Shown here one piece after another: positions 9,404-19,731 of a stretch of DNA of 64,000 bases (position 1 is the stretch's first letter; each line of letters opens with the position of its first letter). The stretch lies in contig DASZEN010000003.1 of assembly GCA_035940775.1 (NCBI GenBank), positions 248,001 to 312,000 on the forward strand, given 5' to 3'. This DNA comes from DASQYE01 sp035940775. Lineage in GTDB: Bacteria; Acidobacteriota; Blastocatellia; Pyrinomonadales; Pyrinomonadaceae. The position numbers and the translations under genes are program-made. The notes under the pieces are model-generated. The model was not told the DNA's origin, did not search any database, and saw nothing but the letters and a program-made list of their open reading frames with translations.

Positions 9404-10708
9404 ATGATTACACGCTACACGCTGCCCCGGATGGGCGCTCTCTGGTCTGAAGCTGCCAGGTTTCAGAAATGGCTGGACGTGGAGTTGGCCGTCTGTGAGG
9501 TTCACGCCGAGATGGGCACGATCCCGCGCGAGGCGCTTTCTGAGATCAAGTCGCGCGCACATTTTACGGTCGAGCGCATCAACGAGATCGAGAAGACGAC
9601 CGACCATGATGTTATAGCCTTTACGACCGCCCTCGCCGAATCAATCGGCGAGGCGGCGCGCTTCGTTCACTACGGCCTCACCTCTTCGGACGTGGTCGAT
9701 ACGGCGAATGCCTTACTGCTTCGTGATGCCTGCGGCCTGTTGATCGAGCGGACGGACGCGCTGATGGCAGTATTGAAGCAGCGCGCCTTCGAGTTCAAGC
9801 GGACGCCGCAGGTCGGGCGCACGCACGGCGTTCACGCCGAGCCGACCTCCTTCGGACTGGTCTTCGCGCTCTGGTATGACGAGATGCGTCGCAACCGAGA
9901 GCGCTTGGAGCGCGCGCTCCAGACCGTGTCGGTCGGCAAGATCAGCGGCGCGGTCGGCGCTTTCGCGCATCTCTCCCCGGAAGTCGAAGAGCGTGTGTGC
10001 GCCCGTCTCGGCTTGCGCCCCGCGCCCGTCTCGACACAGATCGTCCAGCGCGACCGTTACGCCGAATACCTTTCGACGCTCGCCATCGTCGCCTCCTCGC
10101 TCGACAAGTTCGCCTTACAGGTTCGTCACTGGCAGAGAACGGAAGTGCGCGAGGCGCAGGAGCAGTTCAAGCGGGGGCAAAAGGGCTCGTCGGCGATGCC
10201 GCACAAGCGCAACCCGATTCTTTCGGAGCGCATCTGCGGCATGGCGAGGGTGGTGCGCGGCTATAGCCTGACGGGGCTGGAAAACGTAGCGCTCTGGCAC
10301 GAGCGCGACATCTCGCATTCTTCGGCCGAACGCGTCGTGCTGCCGGACTCGTCAATCGCCCTCGATTACATGCTCGCCAGGGCGGCAACGCTTTTCGACG
10401 GGCTCGTGGTTTATCCTGAGCGAATGCTGGAAAATTTGCGCGCGACGCGCGGGCTCGTCTTTAGCGGCCAACTGCTGCTCGCGCTTGTGCGCGCCGGAGC
10501 GTCGCGCGAGGCGGCCTACGAATGGGTGCAGCGAAGCGCCATGAAGGTGTGGGACGAGGGCGGCGACTTTCAGACGCTCGCGGCGGCCGACCCCGACATT
10601 AAAACGCACCTCGCGCCCGATGAGATCGAGCGCGTCTTCGCGCTCGACACCTACCTCGGCCAGGTCGATGCGATTTTCGCGCGCGTCTTTAAAGACAGCG
10701 ACGGTTGA
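9404..10708 (+). CDS. purB: Adenylosuccinate lyase
   Basis: 434 residues, the normal length. The fumarase/aspartase superfamily signature is present as GSSAMPHKRNPI, together with TSSDVVDTANAL and VGRTHGVHAEPTSFG, which carry the catalytic acid/base residues. The enzyme cleaves SAICAR to AICAR and adenylosuccinate to AMP in purine synthesis. It starts 41 bases after the lipoprotein gene and leads a dispersed set of purine genes (purS-purQ at 11.4 kb, purL at 15.6 kb). Confidence 0.97.
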   Translation: MITRYTLPRMGALWSEAARFQKWLDVELAVCEVHAEMGTIPREALSEIKSRAHFTVERINEIEKTTDHDVIAFTTALAESIGEAARFVHYGLTSSDVVDTANALLLRDACGLLIERTDALMAVLKQRAFEFKRTPQVGRTHGVHAEPTSFGLVFALWYDEMRRNRERLERALQTVSVGKISGAVGAFAHLSPEVEERVCARLGLRPAPVSTQIVQRDRYAEYLSTLAIVASSLDKFALQVRHWQRTEVREAQEQFKRGQKGSSAMPHKRNPILSERICGMARVVRGYSLTGLENVALWHERDISHSSAERVVLPDSSIALDYMLARAATLFDGLVVYPERMLENLRATRGLVFSGQLLLALVRAGASREAAYEWVQRSAMKVWDEGGDFQTLAAADPDIKTHLAPDEIERVFALDTYLGQVDAIFARVFKDSDG

Positions 10709-10800
10709 GCGGGGCCGAGAGGGGGGCGCGCCGCGCAAGAAGCCACTGGCTCAGCTCTTATTCGCCCCGCCCGAACGGCTTACGGCGGCCGTGCGGCCGA

Positions 10801-11256
10801 TTACTTGTTGGCAAAGTTGGCGGCCATGTCGCCGATCACGGGCAGCTTGAACATCTCGCCCTGATAGGCTTTGTAGGCGCAGAAGATCAGGGCCGCGAAG
10901 TAGACCAGCCAGAGCAGCGGAATGAAAAGGCCGAGCAATCCGAGATAGCTGGAAACGGCGGAGAGGATTGCGACGAAGATACTGAGCACGATTAAGAGTA
11001 TTACGGACGCGACGCTCAGCAGAAGCGATTGCAGCGCATGGAAACGGGCGAACCGATTCTGCTTTTCGATAATTACCATGATAAGCGCGATGATCCCGAT
11101 GGGATAGCCAATCGCCGAAGCGAGGTTTGCGTCCATCCCCAGGGCCGTCTTATCATTGGGCCCACCTCCGGGCGGTGTGGTTAACGGAGCATTAGGCGGA
11201 GTGCCATACTGATTGCCGTAGCCGTAGCCCTGGTCAGTGGGCGGAGGGTTCTGCAT
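10801..11256 (-). CDS. DUF4870/Tic20-like small membrane protein
   Basis: 151 residues: a Pro/Gly/Tyr-rich N-terminus (about 1-35) followed by three or four membrane helices with the conserved interhelical motif RFARFHALQSLLL. This matches the DUF4870/Tic20-like family of uncharacterised membrane proteins. It is inserted on the opposite strand between purB and purS. Function unknown. Confidence 0.8.
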   Translation of the reverse strand: MQNPPPTDQGYGYGNQYGTPPNAPLTTPPGGGPNDKTALGMDANLASAIGYPIGIIALIMVIIEKQNRFARFHALQSLLLSVASVILLIVLSIFVAILSAVSSYLGLLGLFIPLLWLVYFAALIFCAYKAYQGEMFKLPVIGDMAANFANK

Positions 11257-11413
11257 TGCGATTTCTCCTCTATCGGTAAAGTGTTCAGGTCAGAACTTCA
11301 GATTAGCTTTTTATCTTTAAATTTACAACGAGCGGCGCAAATCTTATGTCATGGACTACACCTTACGCAACATTTTGCCGTAATATTAGGAGGGGGGCGA
11401 ACAAAGATTTCTT

Positions 11414-11659
11414 ATGAAAGCCAAAGTTTACGTGACCCTTAAACCGAGCGTGCTTGACCCGCAGGGCAAGGCCATACAGCACTCCGTCCAACTGCTCGGA
11501 TTCGACGGCATACACGACGTGCGCCAGGGAAAGTATTTCGAGATCGCCCTAGACAGTGCGCTCCCCCATGAGGAGGCGCGCGAGGCCGCCACGCGCATCG
11601 CCCGCGATGTGCTCGCAAACCCGGTCATCGAAGATTACCGTGTGGAGATAGAAAGTTGA
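11414..11659 (+). CDS. purS: Phosphoribosylformylglycinamidine synthase subunit PurS
   Basis: 81 residues, full length for PurS (MKAKVYVTLKPSVLDPQGKAIQ). PurS holds PurQ and PurL together in the FGAM synthase complex. A strong ribosome site (TAGGAGGGGGG) stands 14-24 nt upstream. The stop overlaps the purQ start (TTGA), so the two are translationally coupled. Confidence 0.95.
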   Translation: MKAKVYVTLKPSVLDPQGKAIQHSVQLLGFDGIHDVRQGKYFEIALDSALPHEEAREAATRIARDVLANPVIEDYRVEIES

Positions 11660-12354
11660 AATTCGGCGTCATAATTTTTCCGGGCTCTAACTGCGATCAC
11701 GATGCCTACCATGTGATTTCAAAGCACGTCGGGCAGCCCGTGGATTTCATCTGGCATCAGGACACCGACCTCAAATCCTATGACGCGGTGATTCTTCCCG
11801 GCGGATTTTCCTACGGCGACTACCTGCGGGTCGGTGCGCTCGCGCGATTTTCGCCCGTCATGTCCTCGGTCAAAGAATTTGCCGCCGAGGGGCGCTTCGT
11901 GCTCGGCATCTGCAACGGCTTTCAAATCCTGTGCGAGGCGGGACTGCTGCCCGGCGCGCTCATACGCAATCGCGACCTGCATTTCATCTGCGATCACGTA
12001 CACATCCGTGTGGAGACGACCGACACGCCCTTCACCAATGAGCTGAAGCGCGCGAGCGTGCTCAACATACCCATAGCGCACGCCGAGGGCAATTACGTGT
12101 GCGATGACGAGACCTACCGCGAGCTTGCGGGCGAAGATCGCATAGTCTTTCGCTATTGCGACGAGCGCGGGCGCTTGAGTGCGGAGAGCAATCCGAACGG
12201 CTCGCGCGCTAACATAGCCGGAATCTGCAACAGCGGGCGCAACGTGATGGGATTGATGCCGCACCCGGAGCGCGCCTGCGAAGACCTGCTCGGCTCGGCC
12301 GACGGGCGCGACATCTTTCGCTCCCTCGCCGCCACGCTCGCCGAAATAAGGTGA
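11656..12354 (+). CDS. purQ: Phosphoribosylformylglycinamidine synthase subunit PurQ (glutaminase)
   Basis: 232 residues, a class I glutamine amidotransferase. The nucleophile is in LGICNGFQILCEAG and the His/Glu pair in LMPHPERACED. It supplies ammonia to PurL for conversion of FGAR to FGAM. The start codon is TTG, overlapping the purS stop by four bases; the protein begins exactly as known PurQ proteins do, so the unusual start is credible. Confidence 0.96.
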   Translation: MKFGVIIFPGSNCDHDAYHVISKHVGQPVDFIWHQDTDLKSYDAVILPGGFSYGDYLRVGALARFSPVMSSVKEFAAEGRFVLGICNGFQILCEAGLLPGALIRNRDLHFICDHVHIRVETTDTPFTNELKRASVLNIPIAHAEGNYVCDDETYRELAGEDRIVFRYCDERGRLSAESNPNGSRANIAGICNSGRNVMGLMPHPERACEDLLGSADGRDIFRSLAATLAEIR

Positions 12355-12394
12355 AAAGCTGAAACGCGAAGGCGGGGCTGCAAAGAACTTTTAA

Positions 12395-12432
12395 GGCCGC
12401 AAGCCGCTTTTATTGAAAAGCGGCTTGCGGCC
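12395..12432. terminator. Bidirectional terminator between convergent genes
   Basis: A perfect 17-bp stem (GGCCGCAAGCCGCTTTT and its complement) with a 4-nt loop, between the end of purQ (plus) and the end of the gene at 12460 (minus). The T/A-rich stem tips provide U-runs in both directions. Confidence 0.85.
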
Positions 12433-12459
12433 AGACTTTTGCCTTTTTCCTTCTGCCTT

Positions 12460-13476
12460 TTATTGCGCCGCTGGCGGTGGCTCGCGCGAGGAGAGAGCGC
12501 GCTCATTCGAGGGACGCGCGACGGGGCGTCTCTTTTCGGCCGTCACCAGGAGGTCGAAATCCGTGCTGACGCCGCCGACTCTGACGTAGATGTCCGTATC
12601 ATCCAGCTCGCCCGTTTGCGGCAGGCTGCCCATGTAGATGAGGCGACCGTCCGGAACGATAGACCACAGCACGTAGGTATTGGCGTTGAGCGTGGCCGGG
12701 AGCGGAAGATTCTGAAAGCGCGCGCGCACGTAAGCCTTTAGCGAGAGCGTGGTGACGTGGGCGCTGCCGCTCGCTCCCGGCGCTATCTCGCCGCCGTAGA
12801 GTTGGAGGAAGCGAGCGCCGCCGGGGGCCGTTCTGAGCGCCTCGTCAACTTCGCCGTAAAAATCGGTCGCCGGTCGCCGCAGGCGCGCTCGCTTATTGAG
12901 TTCACGCGCGGCCTTCTGTGCCCTCTTGACAGACCTATCGACCTCTGCGAAAAAGGCCGTGACCTCGTTGGCCAGCGAGGCGAAGACGACCGTCCCGGTC
13001 AGTTTCTCGGCCATCGCGTTGGGCTCGGCCGTTACCAGTACGCTGTAGCTGTCGAGCGTCGGCGGTCTTGTGAACTGTAAGCCGCCGTTGCCGTTCGCGT
13101 CCGTCTGCAATTCGCCGACGCGCACGACGCGTCCGCCCGAGGCCGAGGCCCAGACGACGAAGGTAGTGGCCTTCGCCATCACGGCTTGGGCGCGCGGCAG
13201 GCCGAGCACGGTCAGGCGCACGATCCCGCCCTCCGGCGTCGGCTCGAAGTGCAGGCTCCCGCTAGCGGTCGGGATAAAGGAGCGCAAGCGCACGCCCAAT
13301 CGATGTGTTTCCTGTGGCGCAGCCACTTCTTTACCGTTCCCGCGCGCAGAGACCGGCCTCGCCGGGCACAACAGTAGGACGATGACTGCTGCTACTGCTG
13401 CTGCTGCGACGGCGACGACGACCCTCAGGAACATCACGGCGGCGCGACCATCTTTTAACTGCGACCCTTTTGCCAT
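12460..13476 (-). CDS. Membrane-anchored protein with two RskA-like beta-sandwich repeats
   Basis: 338 residues, no recognised family name. An N-terminal membrane helix (about 15-45, Ala/Val-rich and partly encoded by a triplet repeat) is followed by two related segments. The first contains TTFVVWASASGGRVVRVGEL and ends VLVTAEPN; the second contains NTYVLWSIVPDGRLIYMGSL and ends LLVTAEKR. Each is preceded by a strand pair (SGSLHFEP, SGSAHVTT). The pattern of a Trp-containing strand, a Gly turn and a closing VTAEP resembles the C-terminal sandwich of RskA-type anti-sigma factors, but no sigma-binding domain is visible. A helical linker (about 160-215) separates the copies. GAGG lies 9 nt before the ATG. 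Likely an envelope protein; function unknown. Confidence 0.65.
   Translation of the reverse strand: MAKGSQLKDGRAAVMFLRVVVAVAAAAVAAVIVLLLCPARPVSARGNGKEVAAPQETHRLGVRLRSFIPTASGSLHFEPTPEGGIVRLTVLGLPRAQAVMAKATTFVVWASASGGRVVRVGELQTDANGNGGLQFTRPPTLDSYSVLVTAEPNAMAEKLTGTVVFASLANEVTAFFAEVDRSVKRAQKAARELNKRARLRRPATDFYGEVDEALRTAPGGARFLQLYGGEIAPGASGSAHVTTLSLKAYVRARFQNLPLPATLNANTYVLWSIVPDGRLIYMGSLPQTGELDDTDIYVRVGGVSTDFDLLVTAEKRRPVARPSNERALSSREPPPAAQ
13386..13408. repeat. CTG/CAG-type triplet tract
   Basis: Seven triplets with one CTA interruption. On the coding (minus) strand they are read as GCA/GTA codons giving the Ala/Val run of the membrane helix. It is one of several such tracts in the window. Confidence 0.8.
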
Positions 13477-13611
13477 GAAGCCGTACCTCTTATCGAGAAA
13501 CTTTTGAACCGGAGCGTCTGTGATCTTACTATAACCGTGTGATAGATACGCGATATATTTTGCCAGCGACCGCGGCGATCCTGACGACCGTCATCCGTCT
13601 CTTCCTGAATT
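13477..13611. other. Divergent promoter region
   Basis: 135 A+T-richer bases between two divergent genes. TATACGCGATATATTTTG-like sequence near 13547-13562 could supply -10 boxes, but no convincing pair of hexamers is evident. Confidence 0.35.
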
Positions 13612-14088
13612 ATGCGCTCCCTTGAAAAACCCTCTCGTCGTCGTCGTCGCCGCGCCGCTTCGCTCGAAGCGGTGGACGCGCGCCGCGCCGCAGGAGACGA
13701 GGCGGCAAGCGCCAGCCTTCTCTCCTGGGAAGAGGTCAATCGCACGCATCGCATACAAAGCGGCGTCTACCAGCGCGGGGGCCGTCTCATCTCGCTCCTG
13801 ACGGATTTCGGGCGCATCAACCCCTGCTATCCGGATCGGCAGGACGAAGCGGGCGAGACGATTTATTACACGGGCGATGGTCGGCGCGGCGATCAGTATT
13901 TGAATCCGGGCAATCGCGCGCTGCTGGCGGCCATTGAAAGCGGCCACGCCGTGCCTCTCTTCAACAAACTGGCGGTCGGGCGCTGGCAGCACATGGGCTA
14001 CTGGCGCGTCACCGATGGCCGTCAACGCTACGACGAAGTGGAGAAACGGATGCTCTGGATTTTTACGCTCAGGAGGGCGCGGCGCTGA
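13612..14088 (+). CDS. Standalone SRA/YDG-like (PUA-superfamily) domain protein
   Basis: 158 residues. The first 45 are basic and Ala-rich, with a run of Arg codons (CGT repeats). From residue 51 to the end the sequence follows the pattern of SRA/YDG-like domains found in ScoMcrA-type and HNH-linked proteins: GVYQRGG, then ETIYYTGDGRRGDQYLNPGNRALL (the characteristic Y-TG-G-x-GD and GN-AL block, about residues 82-105), then VPLF and GRWQHMGYWRV. Such domains read modified or sulfur-marked DNA bases in restriction enzymes. No nuclease domain is fused or nearby, and there is no modification methylase in the window. Assignment rests on motif recognition only; another PUA-like role is possible. 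Confidence 0.6.
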   Translation: MRSLEKPSRRRRRRAASLEAVDARRAAGDEAASASLLSWEEVNRTHRIQSGVYQRGGRLISLLTDFGRINPCYPDRQDEAGETIYYTGDGRRGDQYLNPGNRALLAAIESGHAVPLFNKLAVGRWQHMGYWRVTDGRQRYDEVEKRMLWIFTLRRARR

Positions 14089-14258
14089 AAGCTGCGCTTC
14101 GGCGAGAGGCATCAGGTTTAATCGTGCCCGTTTGTAACCGACTTTTTACAATTCCGTGGAGACGTGTCGCGGGCCGCTCGCTTGTCACCCATCGCTCGCG
14201 GCTGCTAATCTTGAGACTTCAACTCGATACGTCCCGAAAGGAGTTTCAAACCAGAATT

Positions 14259-14870
14259 ATGAAGAAGCGTTACGCATTCGCTATCTCTCTCTCGCTGACT
14301 CTCGCGCTCAGTCTCATCGCAGCCACGAGGGCCGGTGCGAGCGGCGATAATGTGTCGGCAGTGACCATCGGCTCGACCGTCGCCGATTTCAAGCTGACGG
14401 ATACGAGCGGCAAAGAGCAGAAGCTCTCGTCCCTCAAAGGCAGGAACGGCACTGTCCTGATCTTCATCTCGACGCAGTGTCCCGTGGTCAGGGATTACAT
14501 CGAGCGTATCGGCAAGCTCGCCGCCGATTACAGGGAGCGCGGCGTCAATGTCATCGGCATCAACTCGAATGCGACCGAGACGATTGATGATATGAAGGCC
14601 CACGCCTCGGCCAATAACCTTGCGTTCCCCGTCCTGAAGGACAAAGGCAACAAGATCGCCGACCTGCTCGGCGCGGAGCGCACGCCCGAGGTCTTTTTCC
14701 TGGACGCCTCGAACAAGCTCGTCTACCACGGGCGCATAGACAATCATCGCAACATCACGCTCGTCAATGCCAATGACCTGCGCGATGCAATCGACGCGAC
14801 GCTCGCGGGAAAGCCGGTCGTCAAGGCTGAGGCGAGCGCCTTCGGCTGCACGATCAAGAAAGCTTCTTAA
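14259..14870 (+). CDS. Exported redoxin (AhpC/TSA-like thioredoxin fold)
   Basis: 203 residues from the ATG at 14259 (AAAGGAG upstream). A signal peptide (1-27) is followed by a thioredoxin/peroxiredoxin fold with the peroxidatic-type motif STQCPVVRDY (Cys74) and a conserved second Cys near the C-terminus (AFGCTIKK). This CPVV/CPVS redoxin group is common in Acidobacteria and Planctomycetes and is thought to act in envelope thiol chemistry. The next gene begins 10 bases later and is also thioredoxin-like, so the two probably form an operon. Confidence 0.85.
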   Translation: MKKRYAFAISLSLTLALSLIAATRAGASGDNVSAVTIGSTVADFKLTDTSGKEQKLSSLKGRNGTVLIFISTQCPVVRDYIERIGKLAADYRERGVNVIGINSNATETIDDMKAHASANNLAFPVLKDKGNKIADLLGAERTPEVFFLDASNKLVYHGRIDNHRNITLVNANDLRDAIDATLAGKPVVKAEASAFGCTIKKAS

Positions 14871-14880
14871 GGTTTACGGG

Positions 14881-15549
14881 ATGCGGTACTCGCTTTCACT
14901 TGCGCTCGGGCCGATGGCGTTGCTGTTGCTGCTGCTGCTGGCGCTCGCCCTGATATTGACGGAGCAGCGTGCCTCAATCGCCCACGCTGCTCCGTCTGTG
15001 AATGCCCGGCATGTGCTGACCCGTGGCGGCGTAGAGCATAAGGAGGCTGCTGTTGCGGCGGCGGCGGCGCAAACGCACAGGGCCGACGCCGGGGCGACTC
15101 CGGCGATACGCGAGGTCGATCTTGAGGGCCTGAAAAAGCTGTTGCAGCGCGACGGCGCTACGAGCGGGAAGAATGCGCGCCCGCTCCTCGTCAATTTCTG
15201 GGCCACCTGGTGCGGGCCCTGCCGCGACGAGTTCCCTGACCTCGTGCGCATTAACGCCGATTATTCAGGGCGCAACCTGGATTTCATCACCGTTTCGCTG
15301 GACGACCCGTCTGAGATCAAAACAACGGTTCCCGCATTTTTGCGCGAGATGCGCGCGCCGATGCCCTCCTATCTTCTCAACGTCATCGACCCCGAGACTG
15401 TCATCAGCGCGGTTGATCCAAGTTGGGGCGGCGGCCTCCCGGCGACGTTTCTCTATGATGCGAACGGCCGTCTGGTCTTCAAGCACACGGGGCGCATCAA
15501 GGCCGAGGAGCTTCGCGCGGCCATTGACAAAGTGACAAGCGGCAAGTGA
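14881..15549 (+). CDS. TlpA-like exported thioredoxin
   Basis: 222 residues. An N-terminal Leu-rich helix (encoded partly by CTG repeats) serves as signal or anchor. An Ala-rich linker (about 55-65, GCG repeats) follows, then a thioredoxin domain with WATWCGPCRDEFPDL and the cis-Pro region WGGGLPATF. TlpA/ResA-like proteins reduce periplasmic cysteines, often for cytochrome c maturation; a cytochrome c gene lies 3 kb downstream. It starts 10 bases after the redoxin gene. Confidence 0.88.
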   Translation: MRYSLSLALGPMALLLLLLLALALILTEQRASIAHAAPSVNARHVLTRGGVEHKEAAVAAAAAQTHRADAGATPAIREVDLEGLKKLLQRDGATSGKNARPLLVNFWATWCGPCRDEFPDLVRINADYSGRNLDFITVSLDDPSEIKTTVPAFLREMRAPMPSYLLNVIDPETVISAVDPSWGGGLPATFLYDANGRLVFKHTGRIKAEELRAAIDKVTSGK

Positions 15550-15619
15550 CAGGCTAGAATCTCGTACTCTTTTATTCCCGGTCGCTCCGTAGCGCTCTCT
15601 TCGGCTTGTCATCTAACCT

Positions 15620-18121
<2,502 letters not shown>

Positions 18122-18153
18122 AACGCGCCTTTTCGGCCGGGGCGGGACGAATT

Positions 18154-18609
18154 ATGGCTCCTAAAATCCGGAAAGCCCGCTTCGTCGTGCACGAGCATCA
18201 TGCCTCGCGCCTGCACTTTGATTTCCGTTTGGAAATGGCGGGGGTGTTGAAGTCGTGGGCCGTGCCGAAGGGGCCTTCGCTCGACCCCGCAGATAAGCGG
18301 CTGGCGGTTCAGGTGGAGGATCACGCCGTCGGCTACATAGACTTTGAGGGGCGCATCGCGGAGGGGAAATATGGTGCGGGCGAGGTTGTGATCTGGGATA
18401 ATGGGAGCTATGAAACCACTGGCGACGCCGTCGCCCGTCTCAAAGCCGGGAGGCTCAGCTTCCGTCTCTGCGGCAAGAAGCTTCAGGGAGAATTTAATCT
18501 CGTCAGGATGGATCGCGGCGATAAACAATGGCTGCTCATTAAGAGCAGAGATGAGTACGCAGACCCCGGCTGGAAATTAAAGACCCTTTTGCCATCCGTA
18601 AAAAAGTAG
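18154..18609 (+). CDS. Standalone LigD-type 3'-phosphoesterase domain
   Basis: 151 residues corresponding to the N-terminal PE domain of bacterial NHEJ ligase LigD. All catalytic residues mapped in the Pseudomonas enzyme (H42, H48, D50, R52, H84, Y88) have counterparts at identical spacing: His15, His21, Asp23, Arg25, His57, Tyr61, in HHASRLHFDFRLE and VEDHAVGY. The domain removes 3'-phosphate and 3'-ribonucleotide ends. Ligase and polymerase domains are absent, and no Ku gene is in the window. The ATG at 18154 begins the conserved region; it follows purL by 32 bases. Confidence 0.92.
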   Translation: MAPKIRKARFVVHEHHASRLHFDFRLEMAGVLKSWAVPKGPSLDPADKRLAVQVEDHAVGYIDFEGRIAEGKYGAGEVVIWDNGSYETTGDAVARLKAGRLSFRLCGKKLQGEFNLVRMDRGDKQWLLIKSRDEYADPGWKLKTLLPSVKK

Positions 18610-18701
18610 TCGTCCGCATCAGGCTGGTTCAAACATCTGTCGCCGAAGCAGAATAACGCTCGTAGCAATCTAAAAGAATCTCACCCCCGGAGGAAAGGAT
18701 T

Positions 18702-19727
18702 GTGTCGAGAAGCTGGCTCAAACGTCTGTTGAAGATAGCGGGATTACTCCTCGTCGGACTCCTGCTTCTGGTCTCTGTCGCCGTCACGTTTACCATCGGT
18801 TGGCGTCCCCTCATAGGCGCGAAGGCACGCCCCCTGACCGACCGCAGTTTCGAGCCCACGACGGCGCGTCTCGAGCGCGGGCGTTACCTTGTCGAGGGCG
18901 TCGCGGGCTGTTTTTTTTGTCACTCCGATCTTGACTGGAAAAGCCCCGGCGCACCGCCCGTGACGGGCGCGCGAGGGGCCGGTCACGTCTGGGCCCTTGA
19001 AGAGATGCCGTGGCTCGTCTCTTCCAACATCACGCCGGACAAAGAGACGGGCATCGGCGATTGGAGCGACGATGCGCTGGCGCGCGCCATACGCGAGGGC
19101 ATAGGCCGCGACGGGCGCACGCTGTTTCCGCTCATGCCCTACGGGCAATACAGGCAGATGTCGGATGAAGATTTAGCTTCGATCATCGTCTATCTTCGCG
19201 CGTCCCCGGCCGTGCATAATCCTCTGCCGAAGACCGAGATTCCCTTTCCCGTCAGCCGATTGATTCAAAGCGCCCCGGAGCCCGTCCAGGGGCCCGTCGC
19301 GCCGCCCCCCATGTCCAACCCTGTAGAGCGCGGAGCCTACCTCGTGAGCTTGGCAAACTGCATCGACTGCCACACGGCCCATGACAAAGGCGCGCTGCTG
19401 CCCGGAATGGAATACGCCGGAGGCTTTCTACTGGATGAGCCGGGGAAAAAGGTCGCAAGCTTGAACATTACCCCCGACGCGACCGGCATCTCTTATTACG
19501 ACGAAGCGCTCTTCATAGAGGTGATGCGTACGGGCCACGTCAAAGCGCGCCAGCTCAGCCCCGTCATGCCCTGGGCCGCTTATAGACTTATGAACGATGA
19601 AGATTTGAAGGCCGTCTTCGCCTACCTGCGGACTCTGAAGGGCGTCCGCCATCAGGTTGACAATACGGAGACACCCACCCCATGCAGGCTCTGCCGCCAG
19701 CGGCACGGCCTCGGGGATCGCAATTAA
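18702..19727 (+). CDS. Dihaem cytochrome c
   Basis: 341 residues starting at GTG with GGAGGAAAGG just before it. An N-terminal membrane helix or signal (about 8-30) is followed by two class I cytochrome c domains with CxxCH at GCFFCHSD and NCIDCHTA, each with a distal Met candidate (LFPLMPYGQYRQM, LSPVMPWAAYRLM). The tail NTETPTPCRLC has an extra Cys pair common in this family. It is periplasmic, membrane-attached and probably passes electrons to a terminal oxidase or dehydrogenase not encoded here. Confidence 0.9.
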   Translation: MSRSWLKRLLKIAGLLLVGLLLLVSVAVTFTIGWRPLIGAKARPLTDRSFEPTTARLERGRYLVEGVAGCFFCHSDLDWKSPGAPPVTGARGAGHVWALEEMPWLVSSNITPDKETGIGDWSDDALARAIREGIGRDGRTLFPLMPYGQYRQMSDEDLASIIVYLRASPAVHNPLPKTEIPFPVSRLIQSAPEPVQGPVAPPPMSNPVERGAYLVSLANCIDCHTAHDKGALLPGMEYAGGFLLDEPGKKVASLNITPDATGISYYDEALFIEVMRTGHVKARQLSPVMPWAAYRLMNDEDLKAVFAYLRTLKGVRHQVDNTETPTPCRLCRQRHGLGDRN

Positions 19728-19731
19728 AGCG

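Noticed and set aside
13612..13665. Run of CGT codons as an RNA-binding Arg-rich motif
   Set aside because: It sits in a poorly conserved extension and fits the general triplet-tract tendency of the window.
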